Shown here one piece after another: positions 1 through 9,420 of a stretch of 64,000 nt of DNA. The DNA is taken from contig NZ_CP118615.1 of the NCBI RefSeq assembly GCF_028993575.1, positions 5,175,001-5,239,000 on the forward strand, read 5' to 3'. Within the stretch, counting starts at the first letter, position 1. Each line of letters starts with the position of its first letter. The DNA comes from Micromonospora cathayae (GTDB lineage Bacteria; Actinomycetota; Actinomycetes; Mycobacteriales; Micromonosporaceae). Position numbers and translations under genes: made by a program. The notes under the pieces are model-generated. The model did not search any database. It worked only from the letters and a program-made list of their open reading frames with translations, and was not told the DNA's origin.

Positions 1-428
1 ACGGGCTCAGTTACACCCGGTTCGACTACGCTGACCTCCGGTTGAGCGCGGCGTCGGTGACCGCCGACGGGGAGGTCGTGGTGAGCGTGACGGTGACCAA
101 CGGCGGTGACCGCCCGGGAGAGGACGTGGTGCAGCTCTACACCCGGCAGCGGCGTTCCCGGGTGAAGCAGCCGCTGCGTCAGTTGCGGGCCTTCGCCCGG
201 GTGGCCCTCGCCCCCGGCGAGCGGCGGGAGGTCGCGCTGCGGCTGCGCGCCGCCGACCTGGCGTACTGGGACGAGACCGAGGGCCGGTACGTGGTGGAGG
301 AGGCCCGGCACAGCGTGCTGGTGGGGCGCTCGGCCACCGACATCCGGCTGGTCGGCCTGCTCACCGTGGCCGCCGGGCCGGCACGGCGACCGGCCCGGGA
401 ACCCCTCGATGCCGGCGTCACCCGGTGA
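1..428 (+). CDS. Glycoside hydrolase family 3, C-terminal fragment (fibronectin III-like domain)
   Basis: This is the 3' end of a gene that begins left of the window; the frame is open from base 3 to the TGA at 426-428. The residues form the beta-sandwich Fn3-like domain that closes GH3 beta-glucosidases and xylosidases: an alternating strand pattern, the motif EDVVQLYTR, then VKQPLRQLRAFARV and LAPGERREVALRLRAADLAYWD. The catalytic barrel and nucleophile aspartate are outside the window, so substrate cannot be read. The last 20 bases overlap the following LacI-type regulator, which suggests co-transcription and a sugar-responsive unit. Confidence 0.85.
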   Translation, partial: GLSYTRFDYADLRLSAASVTADGEVVVSVTVTNGGDRPGEDVVQLYTRQRRSRVKQPLRQLRAFARVALAPGERREVALRLRAADLAYWDETEGRYVVEEARHSVLVGRSATDIRLVGLLTVAAGPARRPAREPLDAGVTR

Positions 429-1485
429 CCGCACCGCCGGCTCCCGGCCGGTGAAGTCGGCGGACCTGGTCACCATCGCCGACGTGGCCCGGCACGCCGG
501 GGTCGCGGTCAGCACCGTGTCGTACGTGCTCAGTGGCAAGCGGGCCATCTCGGCGGCCACCCGCAGCCGGGTGCTGGCCAGCATCCGGCTGCTCGACTAC
601 CACCCGCACGCCGGGGCGCGGGCGCTGGCCAGCCGACGGGCCAACGTCATCGCGCTGGTGCTGCCGTTGCGGACCGGGGCGCAGGTGCCGGTCCTCATGC
701 AGTTCGCCACCGCCGTGGTGACCACGGCCCGCCGGTACGACCACGACGTGCTGCTGCTCACCGCCGACGAGGGGCCGGCCGGGCTGCAACGCATCGCGGC
801 CAGCGCCATGGTCGACGGGATCGTGCTGATGGACGTCGAGATGCACGACACCCGGGTGCCGCTGCTGCGGGAGCTGGCCCGGCCCAGCGTGCTGATCGGT
901 TTCCCCGCCGACGCCACCGAGCTGACCTGCGTGGACCTTGACTTCCACCGGGCCGGGCAGGTCTGCGTCGAGCACCTCGCCGGGTTGGGGCACCGACGGA
1001 TCGCCCTGCTCGGCGCGCCGGCCGCGGTCTACGACCGGGGTACCGGGTTCGCGCACCGGACCCGGGCCGGGTTCGCCGCCGCGGCGGCCCGGCTGGGGGT
1101 GGCGGCCACCACGCGGCCCTGCCCGGAGGAGGCCGCCGCCGTCCGGGCCGAACTGGTCGCCCTGCTCGACGAGCAGCCCGACCTGACCGGGCTGGTGGTG
1201 CAGAACGAGGCGGCGGTGGGACCGGTGCTGGCCGCGCTGCCAGCGCTGGGCCGGCGGGTGCCGCAGGACGTGTCGGTGGTGGCGATCTGCCCGGACCAGT
1301 TCGCCGAGCGGGCCGCGCTGACCTCGGTGCCGGTGCCGGCGGAGGAGACCGGCCGGCAGGCGGTGTCGCTGCTGATGCGCAAGCTGGCCGGTGAGCCGGT
1401 GCCGGACGCCACCCTGCTGGAACCGCTGCTGACGGTGCGGGGCAGCACCGCCGGGGCCCACCCCGGCCCCGGTTCACCGGACTGA
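409..1485 (+). CDS. LacI-family transcriptional regulator
   Basis: DNA-binding sugar-sensing repressor. An N-terminal LacI helix-turn-helix (ITIADVARHAGV-like start, then VSTVSYVLSGKR, the recognition helix and hinge) is followed by a periplasmic-binding-protein-like effector domain to residue ~340 with the usual late LTSVPVPAEETGRQAV and LLEPLLTVRGS elements. Length (358 aa) is normal. The ATG at 409 overlaps the GH3 gene by 20 bp; an in-frame GTG at 451 begins nearer the conserved domain and is an alternative start. Its position directly after the glycosidase suggests it controls that glycoside-use operon; the ligand is unknown. Confidence 0.9.
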   Translation: MPASPGDRTAGSRPVKSADLVTIADVARHAGVAVSTVSYVLSGKRAISAATRSRVLASIRLLDYHPHAGARALASRRANVIALVLPLRTGAQVPVLMQFATAVVTTARRYDHDVLLLTADEGPAGLQRIAASAMVDGIVLMDVEMHDTRVPLLRELARPSVLIGFPADATELTCVDLDFHRAGQVCVEHLAGLGHRRIALLGAPAAVYDRGTGFAHRTRAGFAAAAARLGVAATTRPCPEEAAAVRAELVALLDEQPDLTGLVVQNEAAVGPVLAALPALGRRVPQDVSVVAICPDQFAERAALTSVPVPAEETGRQAVSLLMRKLAGEPVPDATLLEPLLTVRGSTAGAHPGPGSPD

Positions 1486-1499
1486 CCCGGCCGGACGAT

Positions 1500-1531
1500 C
1501 CCGCCGGCCCGCCGCGGGGCGGGCCGGCGGG
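1500..1531. terminator. Bidirectional hairpin terminator
   Basis: A perfect 14-bp inverted repeat (1500-1513 with 1518-1531, loop GCGG) sits between the convergent lacI-type gene and the GlsB-like gene. It lacks a T-run, as is usual for GC-rich actinobacterial terminators. Confidence 0.75.
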
Positions 1532-1536
1532 CGGGT

Positions 1537-1806
1537 TCAGTGCCGTCGGCGGCCGTACGTCCCGGCGACGAGGGCGACCCCGATCGCGGCGAAGACGATC
1601 TGGATGCCCAGTTCGATCCAGTCGATACCGGGGGTGTCGTCGACGCCGAGCGCCCCGGCGACCAGGGTGCCGAGGACCGCGGCCACCACACCGATGAGCA
1701 GGGTGAGCCAGATCGGGAGGTTCTGCTTGCCCGGTACGACCAGCCGGCCGAGCGCACCGATGATCAGACCGATGATGATGGCGGTGAAGAAGCCGGTTAC
1801 TTCCAC
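1537..1806 (-). CDS. GlsB/YeaQ/YmgE-family membrane protein
   Basis: Small integral membrane protein of 89 aa with three hydrophobic segments (about residues 4-23, 31-53 and 62-83) and Gly-rich helix faces. The pattern GLIIGALGRLVVPGKQ near the first helix end is the signature of the transglycosylase-associated (GlsB/YeaQ/YmgE) family. These proteins are general stress-associated; their molecular role is not settled. The start is GTG at 1806, preceded on the minus strand by AAGGGA at a suitable distance. It stands alone between a terminator hairpin and an intergenic region with repeats. Confidence 0.85.
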   Translation of the reverse strand: MEVTGFFTAIIIGLIIGALGRLVVPGKQNLPIWLTLLIGVVAAVLGTLVAGALGVDDTPGIDWIELGIQIVFAAIGVALVAGTYGRRRH

Positions 1807-1833
1807 GGGAGTCCCTTCGAGTTCGTCGTCGTC

Positions 1834-1875
1834 GGGCTCATGCCCGGTCTCCGTCGTCAGGGCTCATGCCCGGTC
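1834..1875. repeat. Two direct copies of a 16-bp near-palindromic element
   Basis: GGGCTCATGCCCGGTC occurs at 1834-1849 and 1860-1875, 26 bp apart. The core GGGCTCATGCCC is almost palindromic. Both copies lie just upstream of the minus-strand GlsB-like gene (start 1806), so they could be paired regulator sites. The rest of 1807-2084 shows no coding signal that I trust. Confidence 0.45.
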
Positions 1876-2084
1876 CGGGCGACCAACGAAACGCGAGGTC
1901 ACGGCCTCCTGCCGGTTCGTCACGTAACCGTCACACGTTCGCGTGCGACCCGTCATCGGCGCGCACCCGCGCCGCCGTCCGGCGGGCTGGTCCGGCGGCG
2001 CACGGCGTCACCCGCGACCAGTGGGGATCCGCCCAGCGGCAACGCGCCGACGCCGCCGGCGGCCCGGCGTACGGCCGGCGGTCC

Positions 2085-4136
2085 TCACCCCCGGTCGTCG
2101 CCGGGGACCAGCCGTACCCGGCGCAGGGTCTGCGCGTTGAGCGCGACCACGATCGTCGACGCGGACATCAGCAGCGCCGCGGCGGCCGGGCTCAACGCGA
2201 ACCCGGCCCAGGCCAGGGCCCCGGCGGCCACCGGGATGGCGACCACGTTGTACCCGGCCGCCCAGGCCAGGTTCTGGATCATCTTCCGGTAGGTGGCCCG
2301 GGACAGCCGGGCCGCCGCCGGCACGCCCCGGGGATCGGACGAGGCGAGCACCACCCCGGCCGACTCGATCGCCACGTCGGTACCCGCGCCGATGGCGAGC
2401 CCGACGTCGGCCCGGGCCAGGGCGGGAGCGTCGTTGACCCCGTCCCCCACCATCGCCACGGTGTGCCCACGGGCCTGGAGGCCGGCCACGATCTCGTCCT
2501 TGTCTGCCGGCAGCACCTCGGCGAAGACCTCGTCCACGCCGGGCCGGAAGTCGAGGTCGGCGGCGACCGTCTCGGCCACCGGACGGGCGTCACCGGTGAT
2601 CATCGCGATCTTCCGGATGCCGAGCTGGCGCAGTTCGGCGACGGCCTGCCGGGCCTCGGGGCGTACCTGGTCGGCGAGGGCCAGGGCACCCAGCAGCTCC
2701 GCCGCGCCGTCCAGCCGGACCAGGTGGAGCACGGCGGCGCCGCGTGCCGACCAGTCGCCGGTGGCCTGCCGCAGGTCGTCCGGCACCGGCACGGCCAGCT
2801 CGCGCAGCAGCGCCGGACCACCCACCGCGTACGGGGTGCCGTCGACGGTGGCCCGGACGCCGCGGCCGGGCAGTGCGCGGAAGTCGGTGCCCCGGGCCGG
2901 CCCGAGCCGTTCGGCGGCGGCGACGACCGCGCGGGCGAGCGGGTGCTCGCTGTCGGCCTCCACCGCGGCGGCTAGCCGCAGCACGTCGTCGTCGCTGGTT
3001 CCCGCCCGGCCGACCACCCCGGTGACCACGTGCGCCCCCCGGGTCAGCGTCCCGGTCTTGTCGATCAGGACGGTGTCGACCGTCCGCATCCGTTCCAGCG
3101 CCAGCCGGTCCTTGACCAGGATGCCGGCCTTGGCCGCCACGCTCGTCGACAGCGCGACGACCAGCGGGATCGCCAGGCCGAGGGCGTGCGGGCAGGAGAT
3201 CACCAGCACGGTGACGGCCCGGACCACGGCCTCGTCGACCGCGCCCAGCACGGACCAGACGGCCAGGGTCAGCACGGCGGTGCCGGTGGCGACGTAGAAC
3301 AGCGCGGCGGCGAACCGGTCGGCCAGCACCTGCGCCCGGCCGCCGGCCGCCTGCGCCTGGGCGACCAGGCGCTGGATGCCGGCGAGCGCGGTCTCCTCCC
3401 CCACCGCGTCGACCAGGACCCGGATGGCCGAGTCGGTGGCGACGGTGCCGGCCACCACCCGCTCCCCCACCCCCCGGTGGACCGGGCGCGACTCGCCGGT
3501 GATCATCGACTCGTCGAGTTCGGCCCCGCCGTCGACCACGTGCCCGTCGGCGGGCACCCGCCCACCGGGCCGGACCAGGACCCGGTCCCCGACGCGCAGC
3601 TCGGCGACCGGCACCCGGGTGACCGTGCCGTCCGGGGCGATCCGCTCGGCGTCGTCGGGCAGCAACGCGGCGAGCGCGGCCAGCGCGCCCCGGGCCTGAC
3701 CGATCGCCTTCATCTCCTGCCAGTGGCCGAGCAGCATGATGGTCACCAGCGCGGCCAGCTCCCACCAGAAGTCCAGCCCGAAGAACCCGACGGTGGTCGC
3801 CGCCGAGGCGAGGTACGCGACGGTGATCGCCATTGCGACCAGCAGCATCATCCCGGGTGCCCGGTCGCGCAGCTCGCGGGCCGCGCCCACCAGGAAGGGC
3901 CAGCCGCCGTACCAGAACACCACGGTGCCCAGCACCGGGCCCACCCAGGTCACGCCGGGGAACCGTACGGGGTAGCCGAGCCAGGTGGTCACCAGGTGGC
4001 TGGTGGCCACGATCGGCACGGTGAGCACCAGGCACACCCAGAACCGACGCCGGAACATCGCCGGGTCGTGGCCGGCGTGCTTGTCGTGCCGCTGGTGTCC
4101 CCCGGCGTCGTCCGGGTGCCTGCCGTGGTCGTGCAC
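2085..4136 (-). CDS. copB: Heavy-metal P1B-type ATPase, CopB-like (copper/silver export)
   Basis: ATP-driven metal efflux pump of the inner membrane. A His-rich N-terminus (HDHGRH, HQRHDKHAGHD) precedes the membrane domain. The transport helix carries CPH instead of CPC, which defines the P1B-3 (CopB) subgroup linked to Cu(II)/Ag(I) export. Other motifs are MITGES (actuator), DKTGTLTRG (phosphorylation loop), the HP dipeptide in EHPLARAVV, and GDGVNDAPALA (hinge). Length near 683 aa is typical. GTG at 4136 is preferred because GGGAGG lies about 8 bases upstream; the GTG at 4145 touches that Shine-Dalgarno site. No copZ chaperone or CsoR gene is visible next to it. Confidence 0.92.
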   Translation of the reverse strand: MHDHGRHPDDAGGHQRHDKHAGHDPAMFRRRFWVCLVLTVPIVATSHLVTTWLGYPVRFPGVTWVGPVLGTVVFWYGGWPFLVGAARELRDRAPGMMLLVAMAITVAYLASAATTVGFFGLDFWWELAALVTIMLLGHWQEMKAIGQARGALAALAALLPDDAERIAPDGTVTRVPVAELRVGDRVLVRPGGRVPADGHVVDGGAELDESMITGESRPVHRGVGERVVAGTVATDSAIRVLVDAVGEETALAGIQRLVAQAQAAGGRAQVLADRFAAALFYVATGTAVLTLAVWSVLGAVDEAVVRAVTVLVISCPHALGLAIPLVVALSTSVAAKAGILVKDRLALERMRTVDTVLIDKTGTLTRGAHVVTGVVGRAGTSDDDVLRLAAAVEADSEHPLARAVVAAAERLGPARGTDFRALPGRGVRATVDGTPYAVGGPALLRELAVPVPDDLRQATGDWSARGAAVLHLVRLDGAAELLGALALADQVRPEARQAVAELRQLGIRKIAMITGDARPVAETVAADLDFRPGVDEVFAEVLPADKDEIVAGLQARGHTVAMVGDGVNDAPALARADVGLAIGAGTDVAIESAGVVLASSDPRGVPAAARLSRATYRKMIQNLAWAAGYNVVAIPVAAGALAWAGFALSPAAAALLMSASTIVVALNAQTLRRVRLVPGDDRG

Positions 4137-4280
4137 CGGTCCCACCTCCCGCCGTCCCCCAGCATGGGCCAGGATCGTCGGGCCGGTTGCCCGGTCGGGC
4201 GAAAACGGCGGTCGGCACCTCGGGTGGCACCGGGCGCGGCTGTCGGGAAACTTCAGTCCGACATTGTTGACCGAAGACTA

Positions 4281-4308
4281 TCGACATAGACAGGCATCAG
4301 GATATAGC
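4281..4308 (+). promoter_or_regulatory. Candidate promoter of the leader-amidase pair
   Basis: TCGACA at 4281-4286 and TATAGC at 4303-4308 are separated by 16 bp in a locally AT-rich island within 4137-4368. A second possible -35, TTGACC, lies at 4267-4272. This is only a sequence match to a housekeeping-sigma consensus. The transcript would run into the GTG at 4369, which has AAGGAG at 4359-4364. Confidence 0.35.
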
Positions 4309-4368
4309 GTGCCGATCAACCTGGTCATCGACCTGGCGTACCCCTTTCCCACGCCCCCAAGGAGCGCC

Positions 4369-4521
4369 GTGGCCACCTCACGATCCATCCGTCTGCGGCG
4401 CCGAGGTCTGCTCGGCATCCCGGCCCTCGTGGCCGCCGCGTTCACCGTCGCCGTCACCCCCACCCCGGCCCGGGCCGCCAAGCGCGTGGAGTGCCTGGCC
4501 GACCTGATCGAGGAGTCCTGA
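4369..4521 (+). CDS. 50-aa signal-peptide ORF translationally coupled to the amidase
   Basis: Short reading frame with a good ribosome site (AAGGAG, about 4 bases before the GTG). It encodes a basic n-region with consecutive arginines (RLRRRGLLG, Tat-like), a hydrophobic core to about residue 29 and a PTPARA-A cleavage site near residue 36, leaving only about 14 residues (AKRVECLADLIEES). The stop overlaps the next start as TGATG at 4519-4523. The next protein is a peptidoglycan amidase with no signal peptide of its own. This therefore looks like a detached export signal or a coupling leader. A recoding event or an ancestral frameshift could join the two. The family is not recognised. Confidence 0.6.
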   Translation: MATSRSIRLRRRGLLGIPALVAAAFTVAVTPTPARAAKRVECLADLIEES

Positions 4522-5483
4522 TGGCCACCATCCCCTGGCTCGCCGACGTGCTGCGGTCGGCGGGCGTGCAGGTGAAGGAGGAGGGCAGCTGGCTGACCCG
4601 GATGCGGCCGGGTGACTTCAACCCGATCGGCGTGCTCTGGCACCACACCGCCGCCACCTCCAGCGCCACCAACCCGCACCCGGCGTTGAACGTCTGCATC
4701 AACGGCCGGTCCGACCTGCCCGGCCCGCTCTGCCAGGCGCTGGTCGACTACCACGGCGTCTTCCACATCATCTCCGCCGGCCGGTGCAACCACGCCGGAA
4801 CCAGCGGCGGCAGCGGGCCGATCCCCGCCGGGGACGGCAACACCCTGATGATCGGGTGGGAGATCGACTACAACGGCGTGAGCCAGGAGATGACGGCGGC
4901 GCAGTACAACGCGTCGATCGCCGCCACCGCCGCCGTGCTCACCCGGCTCGGCAAGGACGCCAGCTACGCCCGGGGCCACCGGGAGACCAGTACCTCCGGC
5001 AAGATCGACCCGTCGTTCATCGACCTGAACGTGATGCGCTCCGACGTCGCGGCCAAGATGAGCGGCGGCAACGCGTGGAGCACCATCGTGGACAACACCA
5101 CCGCCGGCCGGTTCACCGCCAGCGCCAACTGGGGCGTGTCCACCTACTCCAGCCAGCGGTACGGCGCCGACTACCGGTACGCCAACCCGGTGCTGGCCAG
5201 CGACACCGCCTGGTACAAGGTCAACATCCCGGCCACCGCGAACTACCGGGTCGACGCCTGGTGGCCGGCGGTCTCCGGCTACAACAGCGCCACGCCGTAC
5301 GTCATCGCCACCACCACCGGCAACCGGACGGTCTACGTCGACCAGCGCACCGGCGGCGGGCAGTGGCGCAGCCTCGGCACGTTCGCCCTGCCCGCCGGCG
5401 ACGCCAACCGGGTCGGGGTCAGCCGGTGGACCTCCGCCAGCGGGCTGGTCATCGCCGACGCGATCCGGGTCACCCGGGTCTGA
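4521..5483 (+). CDS. N-acetylmuramoyl-L-alanine amidase (Amidase_2/PGRP) with golvesin-like C-terminal domain
   Basis: Predicted zinc amidase cutting the lactyl-peptide bond of peptidoglycan. Residues ~30-175 are the Amidase_2 fold: LWHHTA (His41/His42 zinc ligand), NHAG near residue 90, and GHRETSTSGKIDPS (His153, Asp163). Residues ~185-320 form a beta-rich module with alternating aromatic and Gly/Ser positions (YRVDAWWPAVSGYNSATPYV), typical of the golvesin/Xly-type carbohydrate-associated domain. The ATG at 4521 has AGGAG five bases upstream. An in-frame upstream start at 4491 lies inside the leader ORF and is unlikely. No signal peptide is present, which is odd for a wall enzyme. Confidence 0.85.
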   Translation: MATIPWLADVLRSAGVQVKEEGSWLTRMRPGDFNPIGVLWHHTAATSSATNPHPALNVCINGRSDLPGPLCQALVDYHGVFHIISAGRCNHAGTSGGSGPIPAGDGNTLMIGWEIDYNGVSQEMTAAQYNASIAATAAVLTRLGKDASYARGHRETSTSGKIDPSFIDLNVMRSDVAAKMSGGNAWSTIVDNTTAGRFTASANWGVSTYSSQRYGADYRYANPVLASDTAWYKVNIPATANYRVDAWWPAVSGYNSATPYVIATTTGNRTVYVDQRTGGGQWRSLGTFALPAGDANRVGVSRWTSASGLVIADAIRVTRV

Positions 5484-5537
5484 CCCGGCCGGCACGTCCC
5501 GTCGGCCCGGTCCCGGGGCCGACGGGACCACGCCCGG

Positions 5538-6524
5538 TCAGCCGGGGGCGCGCAGCTCGCGTACCGCGTCCCCGGCGAAGAGGCAGGCCGCCTCCTGGCC
5601 GGTCGCCACCCCGACCAGCGGCGGGTCGGTCTCCGCGCAGGCCGGCCGGGCGCTGGGGCACCGGGTCCGGAACCGGCAGCCGGTCGGCGGCGCGACCGGG
5701 CTGGGCACCTCCCCGCGCAGGATGATCCGCCGCCGGTGCCGCTCGACCGCGGGGTCCGCCACCGGCACCGCCGACAGCAGCGCCGCCGTGTACGGGTGGG
5801 CCGGCTCCCGGTACAGCCGCTGCGGCGGGCCGGTCTCCACGATCCGTCCCAGGTACATCACGGCCACCCGGTCACTGAGGTGCTCGACCGCGGCCAGGTC
5901 GTGCGAGATGAACAGGTAGGTCAGGCCCAGTTCCCGCTGGAGGCGACGCAACAGATTCATGATCTGCGCCTGCACGCTCAGGTCCAGCGAGGCGATCGGT
6001 TCGTCCAGCACGATCAGTTCGGGCTCCCCGGCCAGCGCCCGGGCGATACCCACCCGCTGGCGTTGCCCGCCGGAGAGTTCGTGCGGGTGCCGGTCGGCCA
6101 GCTCGGGGCGCAACCCGACCAGCTCGAACAGTTCCGCGACCCGGCGACGCCGCGCCTCGCCCCGGGCGGCGAGCCGGTGCACGACCAGCGGTTCGGCCAC
6201 GCTCGCCCCGACGGTCAACCTCGGGTCCAGCGACGCCTGCGGGTCCTGGAACACCATCGCCACCCGGCGGCGCAGCCCGCGCAGCACCCGACGGGAGCCG
6301 CCGGTCACGTCCGTCCCGGCCACCCGCACGTGCCCGGCGGTGGGCCGGACCAGCCGGAGCAGGGCCAGGCCGGTGGTGGACTTGCCGCTGCCCGACTCGC
6401 CGACCAGACCGAGGGTCTCGCCGCGTCGGATGCGCAGCGACACCCCGTCGACGGCCCGGACCGGCCCGGCCGGCGACGGGAACCACACCGCCAGGTCGTC
6501 GAGTTCGGCGACGACGTCACTCAT
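5538..6524 (-). CDS. Oligopeptide/dipeptide ABC transporter ATP-binding protein (DppF/OppF type)
   Basis: Cytoplasmic ATPase subunit energising peptide (or nickel-type) import. Walker [10 protein letters not shown] near residue 40, signature [15 protein letters not shown], Walker [13 protein letters not shown] and the H-loop FISHDL are complete. The C-terminal oligo-HPY region includes the Cys-rich [19 protein letters not shown] sequence, a feature of DppD/DppF proteins that can hold an Fe-S cluster. The length (328 aa) is standard. It is the last gene of a minus-strand five-gene unit and overlaps the upstream ATPase by 4 bp (ATGA). Confidence 0.93.
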   Translation of the reverse strand: MSDVVAELDDLAVWFPSPAGPVRAVDGVSLRIRRGETLGLVGESGSGKSTTGLALLRLVRPTAGHVRVAGTDVTGGSRRVLRGLRRRVAMVFQDPQASLDPRLTVGASVAEPLVVHRLAARGEARRRRVAELFELVGLRPELADRHPHELSGGQRQRVGIARALAGEPELIVLDEPIASLDLSVQAQIMNLLRRLQRELGLTYLFISHDLAAVEHLSDRVAVMYLGRIVETGPPQRLYREPAHPYTAALLSAVPVADPAVERHRRRIILRGEVPSPVAPPTGCRFRTRCPSARPACAETDPPLVGVATGQEAACLFAGDAVRELRAPG

Positions 6525-7573
6525 CCCCGCCCCCGATCCGTCGGCTCCGGGTAGAAGGTGCGGACCCGGTGTCCCGGCCCGGATCCGTCGGGCACCGCGT
6601 CAGGTCCGTGGTGCCCCGGGTCGGGTCCGCCGGACACCGGCACCAGCGGTGGCAGTTCCCGTTCGCAGCGGGCGTCGCCGCGTACCGGACAGCGCGCCCA
6701 GAACGCGCAGCCGGCCGGCAGGTCCACCGGGCTGGGCGGGGCACCCGGGATCGCCACCAGGTCGGCGGACCGGTGCGCCGGGTCCGGGCGGGCGGCGAGC
6801 AGGGCCCGGGTGTACGGGTGCGCCGGCCCACCGAAGACCGCGTCGACCGGCCCGTGCTCGACGATCCGCCCGCCGTACATCACCGCCACCGTGTCGGCGA
6901 GACCGGCGACCACCCCGAGGTCGTGGGTGATCCAGACGACCGCCGTACCGAGCCGCTCCCGCAGCCCGGCGACCAGGTCCAGGATCTGCGCCTGGGTGGT
7001 CACGTCCAGCGCGGTGGTCGGCTCGTCGGCGATCAGCAGGTCCGGCTCGCAGGCCAGTGCCATGGCGATCACCACCCGCTGCCGCATCCCGCCGGAGAAC
7101 TGGTGCGGGTACGCGTCGACCCGCTGCCCCGGCGACGGGATGCCGACGGTGTCGAGCAGTTCGACCGCCCGGGACCGGGCCGCCCGACGGGTCATGCCCA
7201 GGTGTTCCTCGCACGCCTCGGTGACCTGCCGGCCCACCGGCAGCACCGGGTTCAGCGAGGTCATCGGGTCCTGGAAGACGAACCCGACGTGCCGGCCCCG
7301 CAGTTGCCGGCGGCGGCGCGCGGGCAGCGCGGTGAACTCGTCGCCGAGCAGCCGGACCCGGCCGGTGACCCGGGCGACCCGTGGGGCCAGGCCGGTGGCG
7401 GCGAGCACGCTCATGCTCTTGCCGCTGCCGGACTCACCGACCAGCGCCAGGGTCTCGCCCGCCCCCACCGACCAGTCGACCCCGGCGACCGGGCGGGCCA
7501 CGCCCCGACGGGTACCGATGGTCACCGCGAGGTCCTCGACGGCCAGCACCGGCGTGCCGTCCCGTCCGCTCAT
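6521..7573 (-). CDS. Oligopeptide/dipeptide ABC transporter ATP-binding protein (DppD/OppD type)
   Basis: Partner ATPase of the following DppF-like protein, 350 aa. Walker [11 protein letters not shown]-loop [12 protein letters not shown], signature [14 protein letters not shown], Walker [13 protein letters not shown] and switch WITHDL are intact. The C-terminal oligo-HPY segment has the CAFWARCPV...C cysteine pattern. The open frame extends far upstream (to 8332), but the extension lies across the permease gene in another frame. ATG 7573 matches the family start and overlaps the permease stop as ATGA, so translation is coupled. Confidence 0.93.
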   Translation of the reverse strand: MSGRDGTPVLAVEDLAVTIGTRRGVARPVAGVDWSVGAGETLALVGESGSGKSMSVLAATGLAPRVARVTGRVRLLGDEFTALPARRRRQLRGRHVGFVFQDPMTSLNPVLPVGRQVTEACEEHLGMTRRAARSRAVELLDTVGIPSPGQRVDAYPHQFSGGMRQRVVIAMALACEPDLLIADEPTTALDVTTQAQILDLVAGLRERLGTAVVWITHDLGVVAGLADTVAVMYGGRIVEHGPVDAVFGGPAHPYTRALLAARPDPAHRSADLVAIPGAPPSPVDLPAGCAFWARCPVRGDARCERELPPLVPVSGGPDPGHHGPDAVPDGSGPGHRVRTFYPEPTDRGRG

Positions 7574-8466
7574 GCCGGGTTCCTCCTCGCCTCGCCCAGG
7601 GTGAGTTGCCGGGGGTCCAGCACGTCCCGCAGCGCGTCCCCGACCAGGTTGAAGGCGAGCACGGTGAGGAAGATGGCCGCGCCCGGGAAGAAGCCGAGCC
7701 ACCACGCCTCGGTGACGAATCCGCGCCCGTCGAACAGCATCCGGCCCCAGGCGGGCGCGGGTGGCTGGACGCCGAGCCCGAGGAAGGACAGCGCCGCCTC
7801 GGCCAGGATCGCGAACGCCAGCGACAGCGAGGTCTGCACGATCAGCGGCGCCGCCACGTTGGGCAGCACGTGCCGCCACAGGATCCGCCGGTCCGGGGTG
7901 CCGATCGCCACGGCCGCCCGGACGAAGACCTGCTCCCGGACGGCGAGCACACTGGCCCGGGTGACCCGGGCGAAGATCGGGGTGTAGACCACCCCGACGG
8001 CGATCATCGCGGTGCGCAGACCCGGCCCGAGCACCGCCACGATGGCCACCGCGAGCAGCAGCACCGGGAACGCGAACAGCACGTCCACCACCCGCATCAG
8101 CAGGCTGTCCAGCCAACCCCGGTACCAGCCGGCGAGCAGCCCCAGCGTGACCCCGGCGACCAGCGCGATGCCGACGCTGACCAGGCCGACCTGGAGCGAG
8201 ACCCGGGCGGCCATCAGCACCCGGCTGAGCACGTCCCGGCCGAGTTCGTCGGTGCCGAACGGATGCGCCCAGCTCGGGGCCTGGAGCATCCGGTCCACGT
8301 CCACGTCGTTGATCCCGGCCGGGGCGAGCCACGGCCCGGCCACCCCGACCACGGCGAGCAGCAACAGGACCAGCATGCCGGCCACCGCCGGCGGGTCGTG
8401 ACGCAGCGCGGACAGCGCCCGGCGGACGGCCCCGTCGGCCCGGTCGCCGCTCAGTTTGCCGCTCAT
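7570..8466 (-). CDS. ABC transporter permease (DppC/OppC type)
   Basis: Inner-membrane permease, 298 aa, with a cytoplasmic N-terminus, an OppC-type first helix ([20 protein letters not shown]) and the BPD_transp_1 domain after residue ~95. The loop contains [17 protein letters not shown], the classic DppC motif, and the EAA-type coupling loop [19 protein letters not shown]. It overlaps the DppB-like gene by 4 bp upstream and the DppD-like gene by 4 bp downstream. Confidence 0.93.
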   Translation of the reverse strand: MSGKLSGDRADGAVRRALSALRHDPPAVAGMLVLLLLAVVGVAGPWLAPAGINDVDVDRMLQAPSWAHPFGTDELGRDVLSRVLMAARVSLQVGLVSVGIALVAGVTLGLLAGWYRGWLDSLLMRVVDVLFAFPVLLLAVAIVAVLGPGLRTAMIAVGVVYTPIFARVTRASVLAVREQVFVRAAVAIGTPDRRILWRHVLPNVAAPLIVQTSLSLAFAILAEAALSFLGLGVQPPAPAWGRMLFDGRGFVTEAWWLGFFPGAAIFLTVLAFNLVGDALRDVLDPRQLTLGEARRNPA

Positions 8467-9407
8467 CGGGCCGTGATCCTCGGGTCGAGCCGGGCGTAGA
8501 GCAGGTCGACCAGCAGGTTGACCAGCAGGAACAGGGCCGCCACCAGCAGGATCGCGCCCTGCAGCACCGGATAGTCCCGGGCCTGGACGGCGTCGTAGGT
8601 GAGCCGGCCGACCCCCGGCCAGGCGAACAGCACCTCGATCACGATCACCCCACCGAGCAGGCTCGCCACCTGCACCGCGACCACGGTCACCACCGGGATC
8701 AGCGCGTTGCGCAGCACGTGCCGCAGCACCACCACCCGGGGCCGCAGCCCCTTCGCCTCGGCGGTACGGACGTAGTCCTCGGCGAGCGCCTCCAGCACCG
8801 CCGACCGGATGAACCGGGTCAGGATCGAGGCGGACACCAGGCCCACCGTGGCGGCCGGCAGCAGCACGTGCGACGCCCAGCGGGCCGGGTCCTCGGTCAG
8901 GCCGACGTAACCCGACGGCGGAAGCCAGCCGAGCACCCCGGCGAAGAGCAGGATGCCCATGATGCCCATCCAGAAGTCCGGCACCGACACCCCGAACTGG
9001 CTGAACACCCGTACCGCGTGGTCGACGGCGGTGCCGCTGCGCACCGCCGCCAGCACCCCCAGCGGTACGGCCAGCAGCACCGCGAGCAGGATCGCCGTAC
9101 CGGCCAGCGACAGGGTGGCCGGCAGTCGGTCGAGGACGATCGTGGTCACCGGTTGTCCACTGCGGAAGCTGACCCCCAGGTCACCGGTGAGGGCCCGCCC
9201 GACGTAGCTGAGGTACTGCTGGAGCAGCGGCTGGTCGAGGCCGGCGCGGGCGCGCAGCGCCTCGTACGTCTGCGGGTCGAACCGGGTGCCCAGCGCCACC
9301 CGGACCGGATCACCCGGGACGAGTTGCAGCAGCAGGAACACCACCAGGGTGACGCCGAGCAGCACGATGCCCGACTGGAGCAGCCGCCGGACCACGAAGC
9401 GGGCCAT
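8463..9407 (-). CDS. ABC transporter permease (DppB/OppB type)
   Basis: First permease of the importer, 314 aa. It starts with the conserved FVVRRLLQSGIVLLGVTLVVF helix, then LVPGDPVRVALG and GLDQPLLQQYLSY, and ends with the EALAEDYVRTAEAKGL coupling loop and a YARLDPRI tail. All are family hallmarks. It follows the binding-protein gene by 13 bp on the minus strand, giving the order SBP-B-C-D-F. Confidence 0.93.
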   Translation of the reverse strand: MARFVVRRLLQSGIVLLGVTLVVFLLLQLVPGDPVRVALGTRFDPQTYEALRARAGLDQPLLQQYLSYVGRALTGDLGVSFRSGQPVTTIVLDRLPATLSLAGTAILLAVLLAVPLGVLAAVRSGTAVDHAVRVFSQFGVSVPDFWMGIMGILLFAGVLGWLPPSGYVGLTEDPARWASHVLLPAATVGLVSASILTRFIRSAVLEALAEDYVRTAEAKGLRPRVVVLRHVLRNALIPVVTVVAVQVASLLGGVIVIEVLFAWPGVGRLTYDAVQARDYPVLQGAILLVAALFLLVNLLVDLLYARLDPRITAR

Positions 9408-9420
9408 CAGCCGACCCCGC

